Assembly (NCBI GenBank): GCA_963643925.1
Contig: CAVINS010000033.1
Coordinates: 1 to 39,125, forward strand
DNA length: 39,125 bases
Reading direction: 5' to 3'
Source: Phocaeicola_A sp963643925
GTDB lineage: Bacteria > Bacteroidota > Bacteroidia > Bacteroidales > Bacteroidaceae
Below, piece after piece: positions 14,733 to 23,739 of the stretch. A program made the position numbers and the translations under genes. Positions within the stretch are counted from its first letter, which is position 1; each line of letters begins with the position of its first letter. A model generated the notes under the pieces. It worked only from the letters and a program-made list of their open reading frames with translations, did not search any database and was not told the DNA's origin.

Positions 14733-14916
14733 CGTCTTTTATTCCACCCACCCTCTCTTCCGCGTCTTTTTACACGCAAAAAGGCTCAATATTTATATTT
14801 TTTAACCCTAAGTAAGCCGTAACATGGGTTCCATGATGTTTGTCAGGGACATTCCCTGCATATTGGCGCACACAAGTTTTCGGGTCATCTTCTATGGTTA
14901 TACGGGATGAATGTCT

Positions 14917-14924
14917 TACTTTTG
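14917..14924 (+). promoter_or_regulatory. -7 element of cmk-ispH
   Basis: TACTTTTG (TAnnTTTG) only 15 bp before the cmk ATG at 14940 predicts a leader of under 10 nt, so the message may be nearly leaderless. It also excludes the upstream in-frame ATG at 14907 as the start. Confidence 0.6.
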
Positions 14925-14939
14925 CAAACAAAAACAAGC

Positions 14940-15629
14940 ATGAAAAAGATTGTTATCGCCGTGGACGGATATTCGTCATGCGGCAAAAGCACGATGGCGA
15001 AAGACCTGGCCAAGGAAATCGGCTACATTTATATAGATAGCGGTGCCATGTATCGGGCCGTGACGCTCCATTGTCTGCAACAGGGGCTCTTCGATGGCAA
15101 CGAGATAGACAAGGAAGCGCTACGCAAACAGATTGCCGGCATCGAGATACGTTTCCGCATCGACCCGGAGACGAAAAAGCCGCTGACCTACCTCAACGGA
15201 GTGAACGTGGAGAGCGAGATACGCACCATGAAGGTATCGTCGAAGGTGAGTATCGTGGCCGCCACAGATTTCGTACGCGAGGCATTGGTGACACAACAGC
15301 AGATGATGGGCAAGGAGAAAGGCATCGTGATGGACGGCCGCGACATCGGCACCACGGTGTTCCCCGATGCCGAGCTGAAGATATTCGTTACCGCCTCGGC
15401 GGAGATTCGCGCACAGCGCCGCTACGACGAGTTGAAGGCAAAAGGCGAGGAAAACAGTTTCGACGAGATACTGAAGAACGTGAAGGAACGCGACTACATC
15501 GACGAGCACCGGGCCGTCAGTCCCCTGCGCAAAGCCGACGATGCCCTCTTGCTCGACAACAGCAACCTCACCATCGAGGAGCAGAAGCAGTGGTTGATCC
15601 AACAGTATCTTAGAGTGGCCGGCGAATGA
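14940..15629 (+). CDS. cmk: Cytidylate kinase
   Basis: Phosphorylates CMP and dCMP with ATP in the cytoplasm, feeding CTP/dCTP synthesis. The P-loop is GYSSCGKST (about 10-18), followed by IDSGAMYRAVTLHCLQQG, the CMP-binding SSKVSIVAATDFVREAL, and MDGRDIGTTVFPDAELKIF. The lid and DSSNLT-like DNSNLTIEEQ segment close the protein at 229 residues, a normal length. I chose ATG 14940 (MKKIVIAVDG) from the family start and the promoter position. Its stop codon overlaps the ispH start (ATGA), showing translational coupling. Confidence 0.96.
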   Translation: MKKIVIAVDGYSSCGKSTMAKDLAKEIGYIYIDSGAMYRAVTLHCLQQGLFDGNEIDKEALRKQIAGIEIRFRIDPETKKPLTYLNGVNVESEIRTMKVSSKVSIVAATDFVREALVTQQQMMGKEKGIVMDGRDIGTTVFPDAELKIFVTASAEIRAQRRYDELKAKGEENSFDEILKNVKERDYIDEHRAVSPLRKADDALLLDNSNLTIEEQKQWLIQQYLRVAGE

Positions 15630-16489
15630 TACGCATAGAGATAGACAAGGAGTCAGGCTTCTGCTTCGGAGTGACAACAGCCATCCAGAAGGCGGAGACG
15701 GAGTTGGCCAAAGGGAGCGAGTTCTACTGTCTGGGGGACATTGTGCACAACGGAATGGAGTGCGAGCGGCTCAAGCAGATGGGATTGATTACAGTCAACC
15801 ACGAGGAGTTCAAGCAGTTGCACGATGCTAAGATACTGTTGCGCGCCCACGGAGAGCCGCCCGAAACATACCGCATAGCCGAGACGAACCACCTGGAGGT
15901 GGTGGATGCCACCTGCCCCGTGGTACTACAGTTGCAGAAGCGCATCAAGCGGGAGTTCGATGCCGACCCTACGCACGAACGGCAGATAGTCATCTACGGC
16001 AAGAGCGGACACGCAGAAGTGTTGGGATTGGTGGGACAGACACAAGGTGAGGCCATCGTGATAGAATCGTTGGAGGAGGCCAAGGGACTGGATTTCCATC
16101 GGGACATCCGGCTCTACTCCCAGACGACCAAGTCGCTGGATGAGTTCCGCGAGATTGTGCACTACATCGAGGGTCACATCGTGTCCCCCGCCGACTTCAA
16201 GTTCTACGACACCATCTGCCGCCAGGTGGCCAACCGGATGACAAACATCCGCAACTTCGCCGCCTCGCACGACCTGATATTCTTCGTCAGCGGCAAGAAG
16301 AGTTCCAACGGGAAGGTGCTCTTCAACGAGTGCAAGAAGGTGAACCCGAACGCTTACTTGATAAACGACGCTAACGAGATAGACTACACTCTGCTTGACG
16401 GCATCTCCAGTATAGGTATCTGCGGGGCCACCTCCACACCCAAATGGCTGATGGAAGAGTGTAAGAAAGCCATACAAGAGCACCAATAA
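15626..16489 (+). CDS. ispH: 4-hydroxy-3-methylbut-2-enyl diphosphate reductase
   Basis: Last enzyme of the MEP (non-mevalonate) isoprenoid pathway. An iron-sulfur enzyme, it reduces HMBPP to IPP and DMAPP, the substrates of the polyprenyl synthase nearby. Cluster-binding cysteines are in GFCFGV (C13), DATCPVV and DTICRQVANR. AHGEPPETY, GHAEVLGL, the GKKSSNGKVLF segment and the C-terminal GICGATSTPKWLMEE are further hallmarks. The 287-residue length is normal. It overlaps cmk by 4 bp. Confidence 0.97.
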   Translation: MIRIEIDKESGFCFGVTTAIQKAETELAKGSEFYCLGDIVHNGMECERLKQMGLITVNHEEFKQLHDAKILLRAHGEPPETYRIAETNHLEVVDATCPVVLQLQKRIKREFDADPTHERQIVIYGKSGHAEVLGLVGQTQGEAIVIESLEEAKGLDFHRDIRLYSQTTKSLDEFREIVHYIEGHIVSPADFKFYDTICRQVANRMTNIRNFAASHDLIFFVSGKKSSNGKVLFNECKKVNPNAYLINDANEIDYTLLDGISSIGICGATSTPKWLMEECKKAIQEHQ

Positions 16490-16551
16490 CATGTCACAAA
16501 AGGATAGCGGTTAACCAATTTTTATCTTTAGACCATATAGATTTAGATTCC

Positions 16552-16586
16552 TTTGTGGAACCTCTCTCGATTATTTGCTAAATTTG
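16552..16586 (+). promoter_or_regulatory. Promoter of pfkA
   Basis: TTTG at 16552-16555 and TAAATTTG at 16579-16586 have a 23-nt spacer, slightly long for the consensus. The ATG follows at 16610. Confidence 0.6.
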
Positions 16587-16609
16587 CAACGTTTTTAAAT
16601 AGGTTGTTT

Positions 16610-17590
16610 ATGGGAGAAATAAAATGTATAGGAATCTTAACCTCAGGAGGTGATGCTCCGGGTATGAACGCTGCCATACGTGCAGTGACGCGTGCGGCTA
16701 TTTACAACAATCTCAGGGTAAAAGGCATCTACAGAGGCTATAAAGGCCTGATTACTGATGAAATCCAAGAGTTCAAGACAGAAAACGTGAGCAACATCAT
16801 CCAACGGGGAGGTACAATCCTGAAGACGGCACGATGCAAAGAGTTCACTACCCCCGAGGGTAGAGCCATCGCTTACGAAACCATGAAGAAGGAGGAGATT
16901 GACGCGCTGATTATCATCGGCGGCGATGGTTCCCTTACGGGTGCCCGCATCTTCGCCCAGGAGTATGACGTGCCTTGCATTGGTCTGCCGGGGACGATTG
17001 ACAACGACCTCTACGGCACGGACACCACCATCGGTTACGATACCGCACTGAATACCATCTTGGATGCGGTGGACAAGATTCGCGACACAGCCACCTCGCA
17101 CGAGCGTCTGTTCTTTGTGGAGGTGATGGGACGCGACGCAGGTTTTCTTGCCTTGAATGGCGCCATCGCTTCGGGTTCCGAGGCTGCCATCATTCCAGAG
17201 TTCAGCACAGAGGTCGACCAATTGGAGGAGTTCATCAAGAATGGCTTCCGCAAGTCGAAGAGCAGTAGCATCGTATTGGTTGCCGAAAGTCCTATCACGG
17301 GCGGTGCCATGCACTATGCCGAGCGCGTGAAGAAGGAGTATCCGCAGTACGACGTGCGTGTGTCTATCTTGGGTCACCTGCAGCGCGGTGGTAGTCCTAC
17401 GGCGCACGACCGTATCATCGCCAGTCGTATGGGTGCCGCCAGCATCGACGCACTGATGGACGGACAGCGCAATGTGATGATAGGCATCGACCACGACGAG
17501 ATCGTCTACGTGCCGTTCACCAAAGCCATCAAGAAAGACAAGCCCATCCAACCGGAGTTGGTGAGTGTCTTGCGCGAGCTTTCTATCTAA
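16610..17590 (+). CDS. pfkA: ATP-dependent 6-phosphofructokinase
   Basis: Phosphorylates fructose-6-phosphate to fructose-1,6-bisphosphate, the committed step of glycolysis. The 326 residues have the usual motifs: GILTSGGDAPGMNAAIR (8-24), IIIGGDGSLTGA (Gly at 107, the form linked to ATP rather than PPi use), the catalytic PGTIDNDLYGTD (D131), EVMGRDAGFLAL and LGHLQRGGSPTAHDR. I chose ATG 16610 because it begins the family N-terminus and follows the promoter; an in-frame ATG at 16553 would overlap the promoter. A strong bidirectional terminator follows. Confidence 0.97.
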   Translation: MGEIKCIGILTSGGDAPGMNAAIRAVTRAAIYNNLRVKGIYRGYKGLITDEIQEFKTENVSNIIQRGGTILKTARCKEFTTPEGRAIAYETMKKEEIDALIIIGGDGSLTGARIFAQEYDVPCIGLPGTIDNDLYGTDTTIGYDTALNTILDAVDKIRDTATSHERLFFVEVMGRDAGFLALNGAIASGSEAAIIPEFSTEVDQLEEFIKNGFRKSKSSSIVLVAESPITGGAMHYAERVKKEYPQYDVRVSILGHLQRGGSPTAHDRIIASRMGAASIDALMDGQRNVMIGIDHDEIVYVPFTKAIKKDKPIQPELVSVLRELSI

Positions 17591-17616
17591 CAGAACTTTC
17601 ACAGTTAGCATCATAC

Positions 17617-17671
17617 AATGAGAATCCCCATCCGCTGACCTTCGAGGTCGAGCGGATGGGGATTTCTCATT
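17617..17671. terminator. Bidirectional terminator between pfkA and lacZ
   Basis: A long inverted repeat runs from AATGAGAA at 17617 to TTCTCATT at 17671. The inner arms CCCCATCCGCT and AGCGGATGGGG pair perfectly around a GACCT/AGGTC inner stem. The convergent pfkA and lacZ stop codons flank it on both sides, so it probably ends both transcripts. Confidence 0.85.
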
Positions 17672-17686
17672 ATGTCTTGTGCCCTG

Positions 17687-20600
17687 TCATTTAGCCGGTC
17701 CCGTGACGGCGGTATGCACGGGACTGAGGATAAAGGTGAACTCATAATCGCCATAAGGCAACCGGTATTGTTCCAAAGGCCATGCGCCCCAGCTGTTCAC
17801 GCAGCCGAGTCCCATCTGCGCCTTGTCGATGCAGAGGTTGGTGAGGTCACTCTCCTTCACCTCCTGGGAGTGACCTTGCTGTTTGGTCCATCCCTCGTCG
17901 AGCGACTCGATGGTGTAGTGCAGGGCAGAAGCCGAGAAGGGAGCCTCAGCCACAATCTGCAGTCCGCGTCCGGCAGCGTTCAGCATCTGCCACCAACGGA
18001 TGTCGGTCTTGGTGCCGGTCTCCTGCGGACGGATATAGGCGTAGAATTGCTCATCCACGGTCTGCCGGTAGATGCCCAAGTCGGTCACATGGTTGCGGTC
18101 GCTGTAGTTCTCTATCGGTCCACGGCCATAGTAGTTTACAGTTTCAAAGTCCTTCGGCATAGGCATCTGCATACCGAAGCGGAACATGGGCGACACCTTG
18201 GCCTGTGCGTCAGCGGTCATCTTTTGGGTCACCTTCACAGCGCCCTTGTTGTTGATGAGATAGGTCAGATAGAGGCGGGCTGAAACGCTCTTCATGTCAT
18301 ACTCGGCCTTCACCGACACTTGGTCGTCTACGTTCTCCCACTTGAGGGAGGTCAACTGTATCTCCGGATTCTTCCAAACCACGAACTTCTGTTGCAGGGA
18401 TGCACCGAAGTCGTTGTCCGTCGGAGCACGCCAGAAGTTGGGGGTCAGAGCGGCACCCTCCTTCAGCATCTCCACGCCGGATAGGGTGTAGCGGCTCAAG
18501 TATCCGTTGCTCCGGTTGAACTCCAGTGTATATTGGTCGCCACTTACAATCAAATAGCGTTGGTCATTGTCCTGCACTTGCGGAGACTCCATGGGCACGT
18601 TCACCAGCACTTCATTCTTCAACTCCATAACGGGTGCGGCATAGGGGTTCACCACCAATTGGTCCTTTGCCACGGCATAGCCGGCAGGCAGCAGACCTTC
18701 GGCATTCTTCAGGCGATAGCTGACGTTGAGCAACCACTCCTTGCAGTTGCAGGTGTTGCCGATAGCCAACTTCACCTTGGCACGCTGTTGCGGAGCCACG
18801 TTGAGGTTTTCCACACGTCCGCTGCGCACCGCCTGTCCATCGGCCAACAGAGTCCATTCGAGGTAATAGGCGGAGAGGTCGCGGAAGAAGTTCTCGTTAT
18901 AGATCTCCACCTCGCCATTCTTCACGTCCACGGGAGTCGTCCAAATGTTCTGGTAGTAGTAGCCCACCTCGTATGCGTGGGGATTGGGAATGCGGTCGGG
19001 ACCTATCAGGCCATTGTCACAAAAGTTCAGGTCTGAAGCATCATAGCGGTTGAAGTCGCCACCATAGGCATAGATGGCCGCTCCGTCTTTACCTTTCCAG
19101 CGGATGGATTGGTCCACGAAGTCCCAGATGAAGCCACCTTGCAGACTGGGGTACTTACGTATCAAGTTCCAATACTCCTTGAAACCACCTTCCGAGTTAC
19201 CCATGGCATGGGCATATTCGCATTGGATGAGCGGTTTGGTGGTATCGGTGCGTTTGCCATACTTCTCCATATTATAATAGTCGGCATACATCGGGCAGTA
19301 GATGTCGGTAAACTCGTTGCCATGAGCCTGTTCGTACTGCACGGCACGACTGGGGTCTTCGCTCTTTATCCACCGGTAGCAAGCCTCGAAGTTGGGTCCG
19401 AAGCCGGCCTCGTTGCCCAGCGACCAGAAGATGACGCTCGGGTGGTTGAAGTTACGCTGCACATTGCGTTGGTTGCGTTCCAGATGTGCCTTGGCATAAT
19501 CGTCACGTTTGGCCAGCGTCTTCTCATTATAGCCCATGCCGTGCGACTCGAGGTTGGCCTCAGCCACCATGTAGAGTCCGTACTGGTCGCAGAGTTCGTA
19601 CCAGAAGGGGTCATCGGGATAGTGGCAGGTACGCACGGCATTGATGTTTAGTTGCTTCATCAGCTGTACATCTTGTATCATCCGCTCGCGGGACACCACG
19701 TAACCGCCGTCGGGGTCCATCTCGTGACGGTCAGCACCCTTGAAGAGCACGGCCTGTCCGCTCACCAATATCTGGTTGCCCTTCAGTTCTATCTTGCGGA
19801 AGCCCACTTTCACGGGGATGACCTCATCCGTACCCTGCACATTGGCGCGCAACGTATATAAATAAGGTGTCTCCGCCGTCCACTTGTTGGGGCTCTCCAC
19901 CTGCATCTCTACGTTGGCGTTGCCTTTAGCCGTAGCGGTGGCCACCTGTTGTCCGGCGGCGTCGAGCAGTTCCAGGTTTACCGTGCCATTACCCCTCTGC
20001 TCCAGTTTCACGGTGAGGGTTCCGTTGCGGTAGTCGGCATCGAGGTCGGGTGTCACGCGAATGTCCTGTATGCGTTTCTTGTTGCGGGCGTAGAGGTAGC
20101 AGTCGCGACCCACACCGCAATAGCGGAAGAAGTCTTGGTCCTCCAGATAGGTGCCGTCGCACCAGCGGAAGGTTTGGAAAGCGATGAGGTTCTCCTGTCC
20201 AGGTTTCAGGTACGAAGTGAGGTCGAACTCAGCCTCCAGTTTGCTGTCCTCACTGTATCCCACGTAGCGGCCGTTCACCCACAGATAAATATTGGAGGTG
20301 ACGGATCCGAAATGGGCGATGATGTCTTTTCCTTTCCAGTCGGAAGGCACCGTGAAGGTGCGGCGGTAGGAGCCCACGTGGTTGTTCTGCACAGGCACTT
20401 CGGGCGGGTTGTTCTTGAACTGGCTGCGCCAAGCGTAACCAATGTTCACGTAGAGCGGGTCACCAAAGCCGTTCAGCTCCCAGATTCCCGGCACGGGCAT
20501 CTCGTCCCAGCCCTTGTCGTTGAAGCCCACCTTCCAGAAGTCCGTAGGCCGCTGGTCGGCATTTGCCACCCAGAAGAACTTCCAGATGCCGTTCAGTGTC

Positions 20601-20788
20601 ATGTAGTTGGAGGATTGTCTGCGATCGCCCTGCATGGCCGCGTCCTTCGACTCGTAAGCGAAGTAGTCGGTGTGCATAGGCGCGCGGTTGACGGCATTAA
20701 TCTCGGGGTCTTGCCATTCTTTAAACGTCTGTGCGTTCATCATCAGCGCTAAGGCTGCAAAAAGTCCAGTAGTAATGTGTCTTCTCAT
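17687..20788 (-). CDS. lacZ: Secreted GH2 beta-galactosidase
   Basis: A glycoside hydrolase of family 2 (LacZ type) that cleaves terminal beta-galactosides. A signal peptide (MRRHITTGLFAALALMMNAQ) points to a periplasmic or surface location, unlike cytoplasmic E. coli LacZ. Domains in order: sugar-binding jelly roll (about 50-230), Ig-like (235-330), TIM barrel (about 335-630), a second Ig-like domain and the large beta-sandwich small-chain domain (about 740-1020). The acid/base is E460 in FWSLGNEAGFG and the nucleophile E524 in QCEYAHAMGNS. DRHEMDPDGG and RTCHYPDDP line the active site. 1033 residues is normal. No SusC/SusD or transport gene is adjacent, so its glycan source cannot be read from context. 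Confidence 0.96.
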   Translation of the reverse strand: MRRHITTGLFAALALMMNAQTFKEWQDPEINAVNRAPMHTDYFAYESKDAAMQGDRRQSSNYMTLNGIWKFFWVANADQRPTDFWKVGFNDKGWDEMPVPGIWELNGFGDPLYVNIGYAWRSQFKNNPPEVPVQNNHVGSYRRTFTVPSDWKGKDIIAHFGSVTSNIYLWVNGRYVGYSEDSKLEAEFDLTSYLKPGQENLIAFQTFRWCDGTYLEDQDFFRYCGVGRDCYLYARNKKRIQDIRVTPDLDADYRNGTLTVKLEQRGNGTVNLELLDAAGQQVATATAKGNANVEMQVESPNKWTAETPYLYTLRANVQGTDEVIPVKVGFRKIELKGNQILVSGQAVLFKGADRHEMDPDGGYVVSRERMIQDVQLMKQLNINAVRTCHYPDDPFWYELCDQYGLYMVAEANLESHGMGYNEKTLAKRDDYAKAHLERNQRNVQRNFNHPSVIFWSLGNEAGFGPNFEACYRWIKSEDPSRAVQYEQAHGNEFTDIYCPMYADYYNMEKYGKRTDTTKPLIQCEYAHAMGNSEGGFKEYWNLIRKYPSLQGGFIWDFVDQSIRWKGKDGAAIYAYGGDFNRYDASDLNFCDNGLIGPDRIPNPHAYEVGYYYQNIWTTPVDVKNGEVEIYNENFFRDLSAYYLEWTLLADGQAVRSGRVENLNVAPQQRAKVKLAIGNTCNCKEWLLNVSYRLKNAEGLLPAGYAVAKDQLVVNPYAAPVMELKNEVLVNVPMESPQVQDNDQRYLIVSGDQYTLEFNRSNGYLSRYTLSGVEMLKEGAALTPNFWRAPTDNDFGASLQQKFVVWKNPEIQLTSLKWENVDDQVSVKAEYDMKSVSARLYLTYLINNKGAVKVTQKMTADAQAKVSPMFRFGMQMPMPKDFETVNYYGRGPIENYSDRNHVTDLGIYRQTVDEQFYAYIRPQETGTKTDIRWWQMLNAAGRGLQIVAEAPFSASALHYTIESLDEGWTKQQGHSQEVKESDLTNLCIDKAQMGLGCVNSWGAWPLEQYRLPYGDYEFTFILSPVHTAVTGPAK

Positions 20789-20814
20789 GATGATAATCTA
20801 TTATTTAATAATGT

Positions 20815-20850
20815 AGCGGCAAGCACAAGCTTCTGATGCACTTACCGCTA
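20815..20850 (-). promoter_or_regulatory. Hairpin in the lacZ leader
   Basis: TAGCGG-AAG (20815-20823) pairs with CTT-A-CCGCTA (20841-20850) with one bulged base. It lies at the predicted 5' end of the lacZ message, immediately after the -7 element. It may stabilise the mRNA or affect translation. Confidence 0.5.
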
Positions 20851-20858
20851 CAAAGATA
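20851..20858 (-). promoter_or_regulatory. -7 element of lacZ
   Basis: TATCTTTG on the minus strand, 62 bp before the lacZ start. Transcription would begin inside or just before the hairpin described above. Confidence 0.6.
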
Positions 20859-20961
20859 GCGTTCTTTTGTCGAATACAACCGACAAATATCGTTCAAATA
20901 TAGGACATAAATCAGCCAATCCGAAGGGCGGGGACTTCGTGTCAGACCGAATGGGCCATTT

Positions 20962-22068
20962 TTATCCCTTACCGAAGTAGATGTCCAGCAGTTGTCGGGC
21001 CGCCACGAAGGATGTGAGCTTTCCGCCAAGCACGTCGTTCTCCTTGTCCGTCAACATCGACGAGATGGTGGGGTTGTTGTAAAAGTTGTCGCGTAGCTGC
21101 TCGTTGATGGACTCGTACATCCAGTACTTCGACTGCTCGTTGCGGCGGTAGTCGAAGTATCCGTTGAGCTTCACGAAATTGATGTAGCGGTCTATCATGT
21201 CCCAAATCTCTTTGATGCCCAGTCCGTAGAAGCCGGAATAGGTGAGCACCTCGGGTGTCCATCCGCTCTCGGGAGCGGGGAACAGGTGCAGGGCGTTGCG
21301 GAAGTGGGTAGCAGCCAGCTTGGCTTTCTCGATGTTGCTGCCGTCGGCTTTGTTTATCACGATGCCGTCCGCCATCTCCATGATGCCACGCTTGATACCT
21401 TGCAGCTCGTCGCCCGTGCCTGCCAGTTGGATGAGCAGGAAGAAGTCGACCATGGAATGAACGGCCGTCTCGCTCTGTCCCACTCCCACCGTCTCCACGA
21501 ATATCTTGTCGTAGCCGGCGGCCTCACACAGGATGATGGTCTCGCGGGTCTTGCGGGCCACGCCACCCAACGAGCCTGCCGATGGGCTGGGACGGATGAA
21601 CGACTTCGGATGCACGGAGAGTTTCTCCATGCGGGTCTTGTCGCCCAGGATACTTCCCTTGCTGCGTTCGCTGCTAGGGTCGATGGCAAGCACAGCCAAC
21701 TTGCCGCCACGTTCCAGCACGTGGAGTCCGAACACGTCGATGGAGGTGCTCTTGCCGGCTCCCGGCACACCGCTGATGCCCACCCGCACGGAGTTTCCGG
21801 CGTAGGGCAGACATTTCTCTATCACCTCTTGCGCCAGGGCTTGATGTTCAGGGCGCACGCTCTCCACCAGTGTCACAGCTTGACTGAGGATGGTGACGTC
21901 CTGCTTCAGGATGCCTTCCACATAGTCCGACACCGACAGCTCGCGACGTTTCACCCGCTTACGGCTATTTAAGTAGGGGCTGACGGTGGCGGGATGCTCT
22001 ATCCCCTTGTTGACAGCCAGTCCTTTGTATTCCTCGCTATTCTCAGGATGTTCCATAGTTTGTTCCAT
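20962..22068 (-). CDS. meaB: Methylmalonyl-CoA mutase-associated GTPase MeaB
   Basis: A G3E-family GTPase that loads and protects the B12 cofactor of methylmalonyl-CoA mutase. The Walker A loop GVPGAGKST is at about 100-108, followed by AIDPSSERSKGSILGDKTRM (switch region), ETVGVGQSE (Walker B/switch) and NKADGSN (guanine specificity). GxLGGVARKT-like SLGGVARKTRET is also family-specific. The 368 residues include an N-terminal extension of about 45 residues and the C-terminal dimerisation helix. The mutase genes (mutAB) are not in this window. It sits 11 bp after the DUF1573 gene and is probably co-transcribed with it, though no functional link is known. Confidence 0.95.
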   Translation of the reverse strand: MEQTMEHPENSEEYKGLAVNKGIEHPATVSPYLNSRKRVKRRELSVSDYVEGILKQDVTILSQAVTLVESVRPEHQALAQEVIEKCLPYAGNSVRVGISGVPGAGKSTSIDVFGLHVLERGGKLAVLAIDPSSERSKGSILGDKTRMEKLSVHPKSFIRPSPSAGSLGGVARKTRETIILCEAAGYDKIFVETVGVGQSETAVHSMVDFFLLIQLAGTGDELQGIKRGIMEMADGIVINKADGSNIEKAKLAATHFRNALHLFPAPESGWTPEVLTYSGFYGLGIKEIWDMIDRYINFVKLNGYFDYRRNEQSKYWMYESINEQLRDNFYNNPTISSMLTDKENDVLGGKLTSFVAARQLLDIYFGKG

Positions 22069-22079
22069 ACGTGTTGATG

Positions 22080-23147
22080 CTATTTGGTGACTTTTATCTT
22101 CAGCTCCAGCTTCGGATGGTTGGGGTCATTCGTTATCATCACTACCTTGTAGTCGCCCGAGCGCTTACGCAGATAGGACTCTTGTATCTTCACCTTGAGC
22201 TGTACCTTCGCTCCAGGCACGATGGTACGTTTACCCAGTTGGACGTTGATGGCAGGGTTGCTCACCTGCAGCGAGTAGATTTCCAAGTCGGACTTGCCGC
22301 TGTTTGTCAGTACCAGCTTCGCTACGCCTTTCTGTTTCTTGCCGAGTTGGAAGTCGAGCTCCGCCTGCGAGAGTGCCGCCACCGGTGCGTTGTTTTGCTG
22401 ATAGCCGGTCATCTTCGAGAAGTCGGGCAGCAGTATGGAGGAGATGACAATCTCGTTGTCGGCGCTCACCTTGTCGCCGGAGTAGCGCGACAGATAGACC
22501 GAGGTACGTTTCAGTCCAAAGTCAGTGAGTTTGTCCGACAGAAGGGTCAACTGCAGCTTGCCCGACACCTTGGGTTGCAGTTTCTCGGGCACCGACTTCA
22601 CCTCCAGGTACGACGGCAGGTGCATCAGCACCGGCTCGCAAGCCTCGGTGGAGGTATTCAGTATCTCCAACTCCATGGTAGGATGCTCGCCCCGGTTCAC
22701 GTCGGGGAAGTCCAGCGTGTTCTTGTTCAGGTAGAACGAACCTATCTGCACCGGATAGTCCTTGGAATAGTCCGACAACTCCGACCGCACCACACCTTTC
22801 ATTATCAGGTATATAGGCTTGGAAGAGGCGTTAGTCGTCACCTCGAGAAACTTCTCGAAATGACCGAGCATCTTGGCATCGTAGGTCACGGAGAGCTGCG
22901 TGGAGGCGTTCGGTGCCACGGGACTGTTGTCCCACTTCGCATCCATGCAGCCACACGATGCCTTCACGTCACGGATGAGCAGAGGGTCGTTTCCCTTGTT
23001 GGTCAATGTAAACGATACGGTGACAGGTTTTTTCCACATCACCTCGCCGATATTCTGTTCTGTCTCATTGCAGAAGACGAGCGGTTGGGCCTGAGTCAAC
23101 GCCGTCATTCCCAGCAATAGACATGCTATAGTGATTCTTCTATTCAT
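22080..23147 (-). CDS. DUF1573 (Ig-like) secreted protein
   Basis: 355 residues with a signal peptide (MNRRITIACLLLGMTALTQAQ). The first domain (about 25-130) has the DUF1573 pattern: EQNIGEVMWKKPVTVSFTLT, GNDPLLIRDVKASCGCM, then a YDAKMLGHFEKFLEVTTNAS strand pair. The CGC motif and the Ig-like strand order match this Bacteroidetes family. Two more Ig-like beta domains follow (about 145-240 and 260-355), the last ending MITNDPNHPKLELKIKVTK. The role is unknown; the fold suggests an envelope protein for binding or scaffolding. It shares a divergent promoter region with a small lipoprotein and lies directly before meaB. Confidence 0.88.
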   Translation of the reverse strand: MNRRITIACLLLGMTALTQAQPLVFCNETEQNIGEVMWKKPVTVSFTLTNKGNDPLLIRDVKASCGCMDAKWDNSPVAPNASTQLSVTYDAKMLGHFEKFLEVTTNASSKPIYLIMKGVVRSELSDYSKDYPVQIGSFYLNKNTLDFPDVNRGEHPTMELEILNTSTEACEPVLMHLPSYLEVKSVPEKLQPKVSGKLQLTLLSDKLTDFGLKRTSVYLSRYSGDKVSADNEIVISSILLPDFSKMTGYQQNNAPVAALSQAELDFQLGKKQKGVAKLVLTNSGKSDLEIYSLQVSNPAINVQLGKRTIVPGAKVQLKVKIQESYLRKRSGDYKVVMITNDPNHPKLELKIKVTK

Positions 23148-23169
23148 AATTTCTTTCGTGATAGGGCAA

Positions 23170-23177
23170 CAAAGGTA
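23170..23177 (-). promoter_or_regulatory. -7 element of the DUF1573-meaB operon
   Basis: TACCTTTG on the minus strand, 23 bp before the DUF1573 ATG. Confidence 0.6.
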
Positions 23178-23198
23178 TAAAAAATAAAAAGAAAGCGT

Positions 23199-23206
23199 TA
23201 TCTTTG
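23199..23206 (+). promoter_or_regulatory. -7 element of the small lipoprotein gene
   Basis: TATCTTTG on the plus strand, 30 bp before the ATG at 23236. It is divergent from the DUF1573 promoter, whose -7 element lies 21 bp to the left, so polymerases at the two sites would overlap. Confidence 0.65.
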
Positions 23207-23235
23207 CACGTCATTTAACAAAAAGATACGCAACT

Positions 23236-23709
23236 ATGGGTACATTGAAAAGCTATCTGTTCATTGCATTGTCGCTCGTCGCTCTCGTCGCATGCACGTC
23301 ATGCCAGAGCGAGGAAGAGATGGAGAACAACATCCTCGAGGGTTATTGCTGGGAAGGTCAGCTTCCCGTCTATAACTATGGAAACGAGTATTATAGCCGA
23401 TTCTACTTCGAGTCGGACGGCAGCGGTGTGGAGGAGGTCTACATCAACGGTCGTCACGACAACGACTATCCCTTCACGTGGGGCTGGTTGGACAATCACT
23501 ACAGTGTGCTGCAATTGAAGTACGGAAGCCGTTGGAATGTCTCCTACTCATGCATCAACGTGATACAGGTGAAGCACGGTGTGCTGACAGGTTACTTCTA
23601 CGAGAACATCGAGGATTTCTACAGCCAATACTACGACTCCTCATCGTCTTCCTACAGCGACCGCTACATCCGTCTCACCGCCAAGACTGGTGTACACCGC
23701 TACAACTAA
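23236..23709 (+). CDS. Small secreted lipoprotein, unknown
   Basis: 157 residues. The N-terminal helix SYLFIALSLVALVAC, followed by TSC, gives a lipoprotein lipobox (Cys at about 20 or 23). The mature part is rich in Tyr, Asp and Trp: WEGQLPVYNYGNEYYSRFYF, then PFTWGWLDNHYSVLQLKYG, alternating hydrophobic strands and a Ser/Tyr-rich loop YYDSSSSSYSDRYIRL. This looks like a small all-beta domain of the lipocalin-like kind found in Bacteroidetes lipoproteins; that fold is a guess. Not recognised by name. Monocistronic with its own promoter. Confidence 0.75.
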   Translation: MGTLKSYLFIALSLVALVACTSCQSEEEMENNILEGYCWEGQLPVYNYGNEYYSRFYFESDGSGVEEVYINGRHDNDYPFTWGWLDNHYSVLQLKYGSRWNVSYSCINVIQVKHGVLTGYFYENIEDFYSQYYDSSSSSYSDRYIRLTAKTGVHRYN

Positions 23710-23739
23710 ATCTCCGCAGTTGAGTCCCGGAGCGGCCAT

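Noticed and set aside
16553..16609. Upstream start for pfkA
   Set aside because: This segment contains the promoter, and the family N-terminus begins at 16610.
17687..20788. Polysaccharide utilisation locus
   Set aside because: No SusC, SusD, hybrid two-component or other glycosidase gene is next to the beta-galactosidase.
20962..22068. ArgK/amino-acid transport ATPase
   Set aside because: This is an old family name; the GTPase motifs and length fit MeaB.
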